From an uncultured Clostridia bacterium (GTDB lineage: Bacteria > Bacillota > Clostridia > Christensenellales > Aristaeellaceae), in NCBI GenBank assembly GCA_934663595.1, contig CAKUKM010000006.1, positions 62,001 through 126,000 of the forward strand: a stretch of 64,000 nt of DNA, read 5' to 3'. Shown piece by piece: positions 43,884-51,542 of the stretch; position 1 is the stretch's first letter; every line of letters starts with the position of its first letter. The notes under the pieces are model-generated. The model saw only the letters and a program-made list of their open reading frames with translations. It made no database searches and had not been told where the DNA came from. Both the position numbers and the translations under genes were made by a program.

Positions 43884-44769
43884 TGCCCTGTCCTCGAATC
43901 GTTTTTTTGTCCGGCAGCTGCGCAATCAGCGTAAATGCCAGAATCATCGCGCCGCCCAGCAGCTGAACGGCCGTCGTCGGCTCGCGCAGAATCAGACAGC
44001 CCGCGAGGATGGCGACCATCGGGTCGATATAGCCCAAAAACGCCGCCTCCTGGCCGGACAGCCGCGCAAGCCCGGAGAAATACATCGAAAACGCCAGCGC
44101 CGTGTGAATCAGTCCGAGCACGAAAAAGATAATCCATTCGCGGCCCGAGATCCTTTCCAAGTGAACGCCCTCCGAAAGCGCGACATAGACGGCCAGAACC
44201 GCCGTCGCCGCAGCGAACTGCAAAATCGTGCGCTCCACGCCGCCGACGGAGCGAATCTGCGTATTGAGCAATATCACCGTCGCATACAATATCGCCGCGC
44301 CCAGTCCGCACGCCACGCCCGCCGGACGAATCGATCCGGAAAAAACGTCCGGCCCGATCGTGAGCAGCAATCCCGCCGCCGCGCCGACAAAGCACAGCCC
44401 GCGCTTCGCGCCCATCCGCTCGTGAAACAGCGCCGCGCCCGCCACCGCCACGATCACCGGCGCGAAATAATAAAGCAGCGTCGCAATCTGAACGGACACG
44501 TAATTGTAGGCCTCGAACAGGAGAATCCAGTTGACGCCCATCGCCGCGCCGGACGCGAGCAGCAGCAGCATTTCCCTTTTCGATTCAACGCGAAGTCCGC
44601 GCCCGCCGCGCAGCAGATACGCGCTCGCCAGCGCAATCAGCGCAATCGCCGCGCGCAGCAGCGCAATCATCGCGCTGGAGGCGTGCACCTGCCGCACAAA
44701 CAGCGGAAGCGTTCCAAAAATCGCCATGGAAAGCGCGACGTTCAGCCGCGCCCGAGCCGTTGCATTCAT
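43876..44769 (-). CDS. EamA/DMT family transporter
   Basis: A 297-residue transporter with ten predicted helices in two EamA repeats (for example FAPVIVAVAGAALFHERM and YIDPMVAILAGCLILREP). ATG 44769 was chosen at the start of the first helix with AAAGG upstream; the longer frame reads back into a terminator. The family exports amino acids or other metabolites, in keeping with the coupled azlCD genes. Confidence 0.88.
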   Translation of the reverse strand: MNATARARLNVALSMAIFGTLPLFVRQVHASSAMIALLRAAIALIALASAYLLRGGRGLRVESKREMLLLLASGAAMGVNWILLFEAYNYVSVQIATLLYYFAPVIVAVAGAALFHERMGAKRGLCFVGAAAGLLLTIGPDVFSGSIRPAGVACGLGAAILYATVILLNTQIRSVGGVERTILQFAAATAVLAVYVALSEGVHLERISGREWIIFFVLGLIHTALAFSMYFSGLARLSGQEAAFLGYIDPMVAILAGCLILREPTTAVQLLGGAMILAFTLIAQLPDKKTIRGQGNE

Positions 44770-44792
44770 AATTTCGTTGCCTTTCAAAATTT

Positions 44793-44834
44793 GGAAAAAT
44801 AAGCGCGGACGCCCCGCCGGGGGAACGTCCGCGC
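44793..44834 (-). terminator. Terminator of the PHP phosphoesterase gene
   Basis: The 9-bp stem GCGCGGACG (44803-44811) pairs with CGTCCGCGC (44826-44834). On the minus strand TTATTTTT follows. Confidence 0.8.
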
Positions 44835-44849
44835 GCAACCTTTCATCGT

Positions 44850-46118
44850 TTACGGGCGCATTTTCAGGCCGAATTCGGAGAATGCCTTTACGCGATCGGA
44901 GAGGTTTTTCCACTGCGCGCAGGATTTTTCGCTGAACAGGCCGTCCTCGGGATTCGCGGTCGAGCGCCATTCATGCGCAATCAGCGCCCACGTGGCCTCA
45001 TACAGATTGGCGAATTCCGGATCGCGCTGCGCCTCGCACACAAACGACTGGCGCGGCGAATTGATATCCTCGCCGGAAATCTGGAAGAGATTGAATTTCT
45101 CGCACAGCCCGCGCACGCGCGTCAGCTGCGCCTTCGTGTTGCGCGAGGGCATATACGTGACCGCGCGGAAGCCGATCGACGCATAGTATTCCATCAGCTC
45201 GTCCAGGAAATCGTCCTCGAACTTCTGCGCGCGCTTGTCGCCGGTTACGCTGTCGCCCACGTCGCCCAGATACGCCGCCGCGGAGATCGCGCCGACCTTT
45301 TCGGAAATTTCCAGCATTTCGCGCACGTCGGGCAGCTCGTCCGTCGCCGGCACATAGAACCGCGAAATCAGCTGCGATTTGATCCAGCCCAGCAGGTCGT
45401 ACATGCGGTGCGGGTTCGCCTCGTCGGTCAGATAGCCCTTTACCTTTTCGGAAATCGGCAGCTTCAGCTCCTTTTCAATAAACGAAATCAGCTTTTCGCC
45501 GGAGCCGACCACGTCCAGCATGCGATACGCCAGCGCGCTGGACAGATGCCGCTCGGTCACGCTGCCGCCCTTTGCGTAATTCGAAAGGGGCAGCACGTCG
45601 GAATCGAAATCGATCGCAATTCCATACCGGCCCATCATGCCGTTGATCGCTTCCACCATTTTGCGATTGCGCGCGTTGCGCTTTTCGCGATACGGGGCCA
45701 TGAAGCGGTTCAGCTCGGCCGCGCGATTGTGCGGAACGCCGTGCAGCGCCATATACAATACGCCCGGCTGGTCGGGATTGTTCAGCTTCTTATCGGCAAA
45801 CGGCGTGTTCAGCATGCTCACGCGCACCTCCATGCCAATCGTGGCCGCGATGCCCGCGATCTGCGCCGCCTCCAGGAATTCCTCCGCGCCAGCGATGGAA
45901 TCGTGATCCATCAGGCCGCACGTGCACAGTCCCGCCTCGCGCGCGAACCAGACCGCCGCCGTCGGGGAATAGGGCGAAAAAGAATAGGTGGTATGAATGT
46001 GGTTGTTCACGTCGCGGCCGGTCTCCGGAACGGGCTCCCCGGCCACCATCTTCTCGAGATTCACCAGCGCCTGATCGCCGTTCAGCAGACAAAGCCGCTC
46101 CTGACGCGTATAAGCCAT
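44850..46118 (-). CDS. PHP-domain phosphoesterase
   Basis: A 422-residue protein with a PHP metal-dependent phosphoesterase domain. Metal-binding segments are NHIHTTYSFSPYSP (about 38-51), MDHDS (about 69-73) and GMEVRV. Later segments (AAAYLGDVGDS and SGEDINSPRQ) complete the barrel. Some PHP proteins are histidinol phosphatases or RNA/DNA phosphatases; this longer subgroup is uncharacterised. AAGGAGA precedes the ATG and a promoter lies at 46168-46196. Confidence 0.85.
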   Translation of the reverse strand: MAYTRQERLCLLNGDQALVNLEKMVAGEPVPETGRDVNNHIHTTYSFSPYSPTAAVWFAREAGLCTCGLMDHDSIAGAEEFLEAAQIAGIAATIGMEVRVSMLNTPFADKKLNNPDQPGVLYMALHGVPHNRAAELNRFMAPYREKRNARNRKMVEAINGMMGRYGIAIDFDSDVLPLSNYAKGGSVTERHLSSALAYRMLDVVGSGEKLISFIEKELKLPISEKVKGYLTDEANPHRMYDLLGWIKSQLISRFYVPATDELPDVREMLEISEKVGAISAAAYLGDVGDSVTGDKRAQKFEDDFLDELMEYYASIGFRAVTYMPSRNTKAQLTRVRGLCEKFNLFQISGEDINSPRQSFVCEAQRDPEFANLYEATWALIAHEWRSTANPEDGLFSEKSCAQWKNLSDRVKAFSEFGLKMRP

Positions 46119-46351
46119 GCTCTTTCGTCTCCTTCATATCGGAATTGCACCGTAAATAGCCACCTCTATTGTATCACGCCGCGCCCCGCCGCGCAAGCCG
46201 CGCCGATGGAAATCCTGTTAAGCGCGCGTTTTTGGTGGCTCGAAGGCGGATGGGGCAGTGAAAATGGCAATGCTCGGTCATGTGTCGAAGGCGGGGCGAT
46301 TTGCATGGGAAAGCGGCCGTTTTTGCTGAAACGGCCGCCGGAAAACATTAT
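46119..46351. other. Gap between PHP gene and toxin locus
   Basis: It holds the PHP promoter and leader on the minus strand and a perfect GCGGCCGTTT/AAACGGCCGC hairpin (about 46312-46338) that has no T-run. I see no gene in it. Confidence 0.5.
46168..46196 (-). promoter_or_regulatory. Promoter of the PHP gene
   Basis: Minus strand: -35 TTGCGC (complement at 46191-46196), 17-base spacer, -10 TACAAT (complement at 46168-46173). Confidence 0.65.
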
Positions 46352-46380
46352 TTGACGCGCAGATGGCGCTGTGTTATAAT
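46352..46380 (+). promoter_or_regulatory. Promoter of the holin-like toxin gene
   Basis: -35 TTGACG (46352-46357), 17-base spacer, -10 TATAAT (46375-46380). The predicted start at about 46387 coincides with a GGAATC-TCCG-GATTCC hairpin (46387-46402) that would cap the mRNA 5' end. Confidence 0.85.
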
Positions 46381-46434
46381 ACAAATGGAATCTCCGGATT
46401 CCCGGCAGGAAGGAAACAGATGGCGCTTGGCTTT

Positions 46435-46466
46435 TCACCTCTGAATACGAAAGTTGAAGGAGGTGA
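46435..46466 (+). promoter_or_regulatory. Shine-Dalgarno sequestering element
   Basis: TCACCTC (46435-46441) is perfectly complementary to GAGGTGA (46460-46466), the core of the toxin's ribosome binding site. Pairing would hide the site in the full-length mRNA, a common feature of type I toxin messages. Confidence 0.65.
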
Positions 46467-46470
46467 GATC

Positions 46471-46566
46471 ATGTCTGACTTCGAGATTATCTCCGCGGTC
46501 GTTATGATCATCTCTCTTGTACTGAAAGCGATCAAGTTCGGTCGCGACACCAAGAACAAGAAGTAA
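46471..46566 (+). CDS. Holin-like type I toxin peptide
   Basis: A 31-residue peptide with a hydrophobic helix (EIISAVVMIISLVLKAIKF) after Met-Ser-Asp-Phe and a charged tail ending in Lys-Lys. This is the layout of Firmicute holin-like toxins (Hol_Tox, TxpA/BsrG-like). AAGGAGGTGAG gives a near-perfect ribosome binding site. An in-frame ATG at 46420 with its own AGGAAGG could yield a 48-residue form. The gene has a dedicated promoter and a 3' hairpin. A strong convergent promoter at 46677-46706 would make an antisense RNA over its 3' end. The toxin would act at the membrane; toxicity is inferred from family and layout. Confidence 0.78.
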   Translation: MSDFEIISAVVMIISLVLKAIKFGRDTKNKK

Positions 46567-46670
46567 TGCTAAAAGCAAAGCCGCCATCCAGCGCTAACTG
46601 GTGACGGCCTTGCTCTTTGATTAGCGATAATCAGAGGGGAGAAGCCTTTCCCGAAGCGTCATCCCTTCCT
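46567..46670 (-). ncRNA. Predicted antisense RNA antitoxin
   Basis: Transcription from the minus-strand promoter at 46677-46706 would begin near 46670 and run through the shared hairpin towards the toxin gene, complementary to the toxin mRNA 3' end. A TGATTA-GCGA-TAATCA hairpin (46618-46633) lies within it. No protein gene lies downstream on this strand for 550 bases, so a regulatory RNA is the simplest reason for the promoter. The 3' end is unknown; the left coordinate given is the minimum. Confidence 0.6.
46575..46613. terminator. Bidirectional hairpin of the toxin locus
   Basis: GCAAAGCCGCCATCCAG pairs with CTGGTGACGGCCTTGC (two mismatches, one bulge) around CGCTAA. It lies just after the toxin stop and inside the region covered by the antisense transcript. 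The T-tracts on both sides are short. Confidence 0.65.
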
Positions 46671-46676
46671 GCCGTT

Positions 46677-46706
46677 ATTATAGCACGGTTCCCCGCGCGC
46701 TGTCAA
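46677..46706 (-). promoter_or_regulatory. Strong promoter for the antisense RNA
   Basis: Minus strand: consensus -35 TTGACA (complement at 46701-46706), 18-base spacer, consensus -10 TATAAT (complement at 46677-46682). Confidence 0.8.
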
Positions 46707-46727
46707 TACGCGCAATCTCATTATGCC

Positions 46728-46758
46728 AAATCGCCGGAGGATCTGCCTCCGGCGATTT
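46728..46758 (-). terminator. Hairpin after the acetyltransferase operon
   Basis: A 13-bp perfect stem AAATCGCCGGAGG with a 5-base loop lies just after the operon stop. The T-run is only three bases, so termination may be modest. Confidence 0.6.
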
Positions 46759-46760
46759 AT

Positions 46761-47762
46761 TTACAGCTCTATCCAGTAGCGCTCCGTGTTCTCGATCGTA
46801 TTTGCATATTGGCCGCCCGCGCGGAGGATCGTTTTCCTCGACGCGGGATTATCGCAATCGCAGGTCAGCAGCACGCGTTTCTCGCCCGCCGCGCGGCATT
46901 TGGGCAGCAGCAGGCGCAGCATCTGCGCGGCATAGCCCCTTCCGCGCTCGCTCGGGCGCACGCTATAGCCAATATGGCCGCAGGTGCGGGCCAGCGTTTC
47001 CGTAAGCGGCCGGCGAAAATCCAAGATTCCAATCAGCCGATCGTCCGCCATGCGCACCGCGAGATACACCGTGCTCGGCACATAGCCGCTTCCGTATTTC
47101 TCCATCAGCCGTGAATCGAATTTCGCCCATTCCTCGAAGGACACGACGTCCTCCAGCCCGGCGCAGCCGTCGAGCGAATCGCCGCTTTCCTGCATTTCCG
47201 CGCGATATTCCATCACCTGCGCGGCGTATCGCGGGCTCGGCGCAGCCAGCTTCAGCCGATCGTATACAAATCGCGTGTGCGGCATGTCGATTCCGCGATA
47301 ATGCTTCGTCCAGCGATCCTTCGGGTACAGCCCGTTGCGGCGCGCAACGCCCTGCGACGCGGCGTTTGTATCGCGAATGATCGAGCAGACCTCCTCCGCG
47401 CACAGCACGTTGAACGCATAATCCATGCAGGCGCGGGCCGCCTCCGTCGCATAGCTGCGGCGCCAGAACGCGCGATTGAACAAATAGCCGACCTCGAGCA
47501 CCTCGCGGCCGTTCCATTCCTGCATCGTAAGCCCGCACTGGCCGATCATTTTGCCTGTTTCCTTCAGGATCACCGCCCACAGCCCGAAGCCGTAGCGGCG
47601 ATACCGCGCGAGCTGGTTGTTCAGCCATGCGCGAATTTCGCCCTCGGAAAACGCGCCGTTGTAGGCGGTCATCGTTTCCGGATCGCCCAGAATTTCAGCC
47701 AGGGCCGCGAAATCGCCCTCGTTCATTTCGCGCAGAATCAGGCGCTGCGTTTGCAGAATCAT
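46761..47762 (-). CDS. Fused double GNAT acetyltransferase
   Basis: A 333-residue protein with two GNAT folds. The first (about 1-170) is RimJ/RimL-like with LILREMNEGDF, GYLFNRAFWRRSYATEA and NAASQGVARRNG. The second (about 175-333) has GILDFRRPL, GYSVRPSERGRGYAAQML (the acetyl-CoA loop Q/RxxGxG/A) and CDNPASRKTI. Both appear intact, so it may acetylate two substrates or act as an internal dimer. It is last in an operon, overlapping another GNAT gene by ATGA. Confidence 0.88.
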   Translation of the reverse strand: MILQTQRLILREMNEGDFAALAEILGDPETMTAYNGAFSEGEIRAWLNNQLARYRRYGFGLWAVILKETGKMIGQCGLTMQEWNGREVLEVGYLFNRAFWRRSYATEAARACMDYAFNVLCAEEVCSIIRDTNAASQGVARRNGLYPKDRWTKHYRGIDMPHTRFVYDRLKLAAPSPRYAAQVMEYRAEMQESGDSLDGCAGLEDVVSFEEWAKFDSRLMEKYGSGYVPSTVYLAVRMADDRLIGILDFRRPLTETLARTCGHIGYSVRPSERGRGYAAQMLRLLLPKCRAAGEKRVLLTCDCDNPASRKTILRAGGQYANTIENTERYWIEL

Positions 47763-48211
47763 GCTCGTTTTCCTCCGTCCAGCCTGTATCGCGGGCCTTC
47801 CTCGCCCAGCGTTCCCGTCGGCTGAAAGCCCAGCTTTTTCAATATGTGCGCGGAAATTGCGTTGTCCGGCAGCGTTTCCGCCTCTACGGCCTTTACGCCC
47901 CGCTCAAACGCCCAGTCGATCATCGCGCGCACGCCCTCCGTGGCATAGCCGCGCCCGCGATAGCCCTCGTCGATTCCATAGCCGATCTCGGGCGCGTCGC
48001 CGGGGCCCTTAAAGCACGCGTCGCCCACCAGCTCGCCCGTTTCCTTTAAATAGAATCCCCACGCGGTATACCACAGCGCGTGCTCCGGGTCGCTCTGCGC
48101 GCCGGCGAGCATTTCGCAATATGCCTCGTCGCCCGTTTGCCGAATGCGAGCGTTCAGCGCGTCCAAATCCATCGGCACGAGATTCAGCCGCCGCGTCGCC
48201 AGCGCGTTCAT
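47759..48211 (-). CDS. RimJ/RimL-type GNAT acetyltransferase
   Basis: A 150-residue single GNAT domain. EIGYGIDEGYRGRGYATEGV is the acetyl-CoA binding loop and DNAISAHILKKLGF the C-terminal helix. Four-base overlaps with both neighbours show translational coupling. The acceptor is unknown. Confidence 0.9.
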   Translation of the reverse strand: MNALATRRLNLVPMDLDALNARIRQTGDEAYCEMLAGAQSDPEHALWYTAWGFYLKETGELVGDACFKGPGDAPEIGYGIDEGYRGRGYATEGVRAMIDWAFERGVKAVEAETLPDNAISAHILKKLGFQPTGTLGEEGPRYRLDGGKRA

Positions 48212-48690
48212 GCGCGCACCTCAATCGGGAAATACAGATCCTCTATTGAAATTCCCTCAGCCATCAGCTCGCCTGGCGAAACGATCTGGAACATCGCGTA
48301 TTTCTCCGGCCTGCCCGGGCCGTTCTGATACGGGCGGAAGCGCTCGCTCGCATTCGCCCAGTCGCGCAGCGCCTCGAACGTCTGCATCCAGTCCGCCGCG
48401 CCGTCCAGATCCGCGTTCAGGCAGGAGGCCACCGCAAACAGTCCGCCCGGCAGCGTAACCATTTCAAACCCGCCCGCGTCGCATTCTCCCTCGGGCAGCG
48501 CGTAAAACCATTCGCGCGCGCCGATCCGCTCATTATAGCGCATGAAATCGCGCGGATGCAGCTCATTTCGAAGCGAGGCATGAAAACCGCTGAACCAGCG
48601 ATTGAACGCCTCAAACCGCGCGCCGTCCACAAGCGCCCCCGAATACGCCGCCCGCATGTCCGGCAGCGCTAGAATTCTGATGTTCTGCAT
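48208..48690 (-). CDS. Probable effector-binding (GyrI-like) domain protein
   Basis: A 160-residue protein with no DNA-binding motif. Hydrophobic/aromatic strands such as MRAAYSGALVDG, GFEMVTLPGGLFAVASC and MFQIVSPGELM recall GyrI-like small-molecule binding domains of AraC/BacR regulators. The match is weak. It overlaps the GNAT gene by ATGA. It could bind the ligand modified by the neighbouring acetyltransferases. Confidence 0.55.
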   Translation of the reverse strand: MQNIRILALPDMRAAYSGALVDGARFEAFNRWFSGFHASLRNELHPRDFMRYNERIGAREWFYALPEGECDAGGFEMVTLPGGLFAVASCLNADLDGAADWMQTFEALRDWANASERFRPYQNGPGRPEKYAMFQIVSPGELMAEGISIEDLYFPIEVRA

Positions 48691-48692
48691 GT

Positions 48693-49118
48693 TTATTCTT
48701 CCTCTTTAAAATCGATTTCGAAGCGCGTTCCTTTGGAAAACAGCGTGCCGGACTGCAGGCGAATCTCGAGAATGACGCAGTTTTCGCTGGCCAGATCGCT
48801 GTGGCCGTTGTCAATCCAATCGGCAAACGCGCGGCGCAGACGCTCCGCCAACGCCGCGTTCGCCGCGGCCTTGAATGCGCCGAGACTGCGGCCCGCGCCC
48901 TCGGCGGTGAACCATTCGCCCGCTATCGCACAGCGCGGATTGATCGACAGCGCGCGCATTTTCGCCGATCTCGCGTCGGTAACGACGTACATTCGCCCCG
49001 ATTCATAGTGCGCGTTCACCATGCGCACCCGCGGCGCATCGCCGATCGAGGTCGCCAATGCAATTACGCTGTCGCCGCCGAACCGCTCCAGCAGCACCTT
49101 TTTCGCCCGCAAATCCAT
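48693..49118 (-). CDS. Pyridoxamine 5'-phosphate oxidase-like flavin-binding protein
   Basis: A 141-residue split-barrel protein of the PNPOx-like family. SVIALATSIGDAPRVRMVNA and YVVTDARSAKMRALSINPR are the typical strands and flavin-contact region. Many such stand-alone proteins bind FMN, F420 or haem, and the actual cofactor here is unknown. It is the first gene of the four-gene operon, under the promoter at 49160-49189. Confidence 0.85.
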   Translation of the reverse strand: MDLRAKKVLLERFGGDSVIALATSIGDAPRVRMVNAHYESGRMYVVTDARSAKMRALSINPRCAIAGEWFTAEGAGRSLGAFKAAANAALAERLRRAFADWIDNGHSDLASENCVILEIRLQSGTLFSKGTRFEIDFKEEE

Positions 49119-49132
49119 AAACGGCTCCTTTA

Positions 49133-49150
49133 TGCATCAATCAATATGCA
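49133..49150. promoter_or_regulatory. TGCAT/ATGCA inverted repeat downstream of promoter
   Basis: TGCAT (49133-49137) and ATGCA (49146-49150) lie between the -10 box and the PNPOx-like start. The site recalls the MarR palindrome at 2529-2542, but the match is short. Confidence 0.35.
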
Positions 49151-49159
49151 ACGCATGTT

Positions 49160-49189
49160 ATTATATCATACATTCCCCCGCCCTGTCAA
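49160..49189 (-). promoter_or_regulatory. Promoter of the PNPOx-acetyltransferase operon
   Basis: Minus strand: consensus -35 TTGACA (complement at 49184-49189), 18-base spacer, consensus -10 TATAAT (complement at 49160-49165). Confidence 0.8.
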
Positions 49190-49232
49190 CCGGCAGCGCG
49201 TCCTCAAGCGCCTTCCGCACCTCGCAACGCGA

Positions 49233-50009
49233 TCAGCCGGCGGCGGTCAGGCTGTTCAGTATTGCGATCAGGCCGATTTCGCCCTGCACGCGGCACAATC
49301 GCATGCGCCCGGACAGCGCCGCGGAATCGGCGGTTCGAATCGCGTCCAATTCGCCGATCATCTCCGCCAACTGCTCCGACAGCGCGCGGCACAGCGCGTT
49401 CTCCTGCGCGTCCTTGAGCGCCTTTTGCGCCGCCGCGAGCTCGCTGCGGGCGACGGAGGCAAGCGTGCGCGCCTGCGAGGCGCTGATTTCGCTGCGATCG
49501 AGGCGGTCGGCCGTCGCGCCGAGCTGGTTCAAATGCGTGCGGAGCGCGGAATCGGCGTTCACGATTGCATTCACCGTCTTCTCCGGCGCGGTCACGCGCA
49601 GCGTCGCGCCGCCGGCATGCAGCGAAAACGCGCTCGCCGAAAGCCCTTCGCGCGCGGAGAGCGCCTCCGCCTGAAGCCGCGCGGACGCGAAATCCGCATA
49701 AGCCGCGCCGAGCACATGCCAGCTCCCGCTGCGCGCATATACGTATGCCGCCGCGCCGCGAAGCGAGAAATCGGCGGCGGCGACGCGGGCGTTTAGCGCA
49801 TCCGAATAGGCGCCGAGCGAGACGAACGCCGCATCCCTCGGCTCCAGCACGATTTCGCGCGTCACGCGCGCGCTGGCGGGCTCATCCTCGCGCACGCGCG
49901 CGGGCGCGGCGAGCGTGGCCAGATAGACGAACAGCATCGCGACCGCAATCGCAAACGCCCAGGTAATCGCGCTGGGCCGATCGCGGCGCACGCGAACGCG
50001 CTGTGTCAT
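49233..50009 (-). CDS. Membrane-anchored hypothetical protein, SPOR-like
   Basis: 258 residues; ATG 50009 follows GGGAGGG. A basic N-terminus and one helix (AITWAFAIAVAMLFVYLATL, about 13-32) anchor an extracytoplasmic part. Residues about 55-125 (AAFVSLGAYSDALNARVAAA, WHVLGAAYADFASARLQAEA) have the strand-helix repeat of a SPOR-like peptidoglycan-binding domain. The rest (about 140-235) is Ala-rich and helical. SPOR proteins bind denuded glycan strands at the septum or during sporulation; that role is a guess here. Confidence 0.6.
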   Translation of the reverse strand: MTQRVRVRRDRPSAITWAFAIAVAMLFVYLATLAAPARVREDEPASARVTREIVLEPRDAAFVSLGAYSDALNARVAAADFSLRGAAAYVYARSGSWHVLGAAYADFASARLQAEALSAREGLSASAFSLHAGGATLRVTAPEKTVNAIVNADSALRTHLNQLGATADRLDRSEISASQARTLASVARSELAAAQKALKDAQENALCRALSEQLAEMIGELDAIRTADSAALSGRMRLCRVQGEIGLIAILNSLTAAG

Positions 50010-50121
50010 GAAAATCCCTCCCGAATGAACGGCCCCTCCTTCGCATATCACGGGGATGGGCGTATTTCCCTTCCAATTTATGATCGTTTGATGAAAAAAA
50101 CGCCAATTCTGCGCGCAGGGG

Positions 50122-50152
50122 TTGACAGATTTACATCCATCGGTGATACTAT
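50122..50152 (+). promoter_or_regulatory. Promoter of the glycosyltransferase gene
   Basis: -35 TTGACA (50122-50127). The -10 is GATACT (17-base spacer) or TACTAT (19-base spacer). Confidence 0.65.
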
Positions 50153-50188
50153 TCATAATACGTTAATGCGTTCATCGGAGGACAATTC

Positions 50189-51373
50189 ATGCTGAAGGTC
50201 TTAACCATTCTCTCCACGGTGCTCAGTCTGGTCGCGGTGTATACGGGCGTGATCGCGCTGTTTACGTTTAAAAAGCGCAAGCCGTATCCCAAGGCCGCGC
50301 CAAAAACGCGGTTTCTGGTGCTGATTCCCGCGCGCAATGAGGAGCGCGTAATCGCCCATCTGATCGACGCGCTGCGCAAACAGAATTACCCGCGCGAGCT
50401 GTTTGATATCGTGGTCGCCGCCAACAACTGCACCGACCGCACCGCGGAAATCGCGCGCGCGGCGGGCGTTTCCGTGTTTGAATGCGAGGGCCAAATCACC
50501 TGCAAGGGCGACGTGCTGCATCAGGCGATCGAGCGCTTTCTTCCCGAAAAATACGACGCGTTCGCGTTTTTCGACGCGGACAATTTGCCGGATCCGGAAT
50601 TTCTCGCCGCAATGAACGACGCGCTCTGCGCGGGCGAGCGCGTTTGCAAATGCCGGCTCAAGGCGGGCAACGCATTCGACAGCTGGGTCGCCGGCAACTA
50701 TGGCATTTACCACGCGATGATGGAATGGGTGTTCAGCCGTCCGCACGCCGCGGCGGGCTTTTCCTCCAACCTCGTGGGCACCGGCTACGTCGTGCATCGC
50801 GAGGTGTTTGAAAAGCTGGGCGGATGGAATACCAAATCCATGTGCGAAGACAGCGAATTCGGCGCGATCTGCGCGTCGATCGGCGTGCGCGTCGCATGGG
50901 TCTACGAGGCGCTGAGCTACGACGAACAGGTCACCGGCTTCTGGACCTCGATGCGGCAGCGGCTGCGCTGGTGCAGCGGAATGGTCGAAGCGGCGCATTA
51001 TCGCCTGCCGTCGCTGCTGAAAAGGGACGTGCCGAAGCGGGGCGTCGCGCTGGACTTTGCGATGACGTTTATCCTCGCACATACGCAGCCGATCGCGGCG
51101 GTGCTGATGGTTCTGGCGCTGCCGTGGTATCCGGGATGGATGTTTCTGACCATGGCGTGCAGCGCAGGCCTTTCGGCGATTGGGATCATGCTGTTTTCGA
51201 TGCTCATGTGTAAATTGGGCGGATATCCGATTGGGAAGATGAAGCTGGCCATATTGCTCTCGCCGATTTTCATGGCCTCATGGGCGCCATTGCAGATATT
51301 GGCGTTGGTAAAACCGGTCAAGAGATGGAGCCCCATCGCCCATACCGGCCAGGAAATCAAAGAAGCCGCCTAA
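50189..51373 (+). CDS. Membrane glycosyltransferase, GT2 family
   Basis: A 394-residue processive-type GT2 enzyme. One N-terminal helix precedes the GT-A domain with LIPARNEERV, the nucleotide-binding FFDADNLPDP (DxD-like), acceptor-site EDSE (in SMCEDSEFG) and QRLRW (QxxRW) motifs. Three C-terminal helices form a channel-like region. The layout matches hyaluronan/cellulose-synthase-like enzymes that make and export surface polysaccharide. ATG 50189 has CGGAGGAC upstream. A repeat array lies in its 3' region. Confidence 0.9.
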   Translation: MLKVLTILSTVLSLVAVYTGVIALFTFKKRKPYPKAAPKTRFLVLIPARNEERVIAHLIDALRKQNYPRELFDIVVAANNCTDRTAEIARAAGVSVFECEGQITCKGDVLHQAIERFLPEKYDAFAFFDADNLPDPEFLAAMNDALCAGERVCKCRLKAGNAFDSWVAGNYGIYHAMMEWVFSRPHAAAGFSSNLVGTGYVVHREVFEKLGGWNTKSMCEDSEFGAICASIGVRVAWVYEALSYDEQVTGFWTSMRQRLRWCSGMVEAAHYRLPSLLKRDVPKRGVALDFAMTFILAHTQPIAAVLMVLALPWYPGWMFLTMACSAGLSAIGIMLFSMLMCKLGGYPIGKMKLAILLSPIFMASWAPLQILALVKPVKRWSPIAHTGQEIKEAA

Positions 51374-51410
51374 TCCCTCCTCCAAAAACGCGGCAGCAAA
51401 AGAGGTGCAG

Positions 51411-51479
51411 GAGGCGAAGCCTCTTGCCGGGGGTGCGGGGCAAGGAGCCCCGCGCCGGAACGAGCGCAGCGATGTTCCG
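51411..51479 (+). repeat. Three short hairpins preceding the 48-bp array
   Basis: GAGGC-GAA-GCCTC (51411-51423), GCGGGGC-AAGGA-GCCCCGC (51435-51453) and CGGAAC-GAGCGCAGCGAT-GTTCCG (51456-51479). The loop of the third equals the loop inside each 48-bp unit, but its stem is different and still perfectly paired. Confidence 0.8.
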
Positions 51480-51542
51480 AATGAAAAAGAAGAAAGGGAG
51501 AAAGCGGAAAGCAGGAAAGTCCGAGAGAATAAACGCATAAAG

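Noticed and set aside
46312..46338. Terminator upstream of the toxin promoter
   Set aside because: The GCGGCCGTTT hairpin is perfect but has no T-run on either strand and no gene ends beside it.
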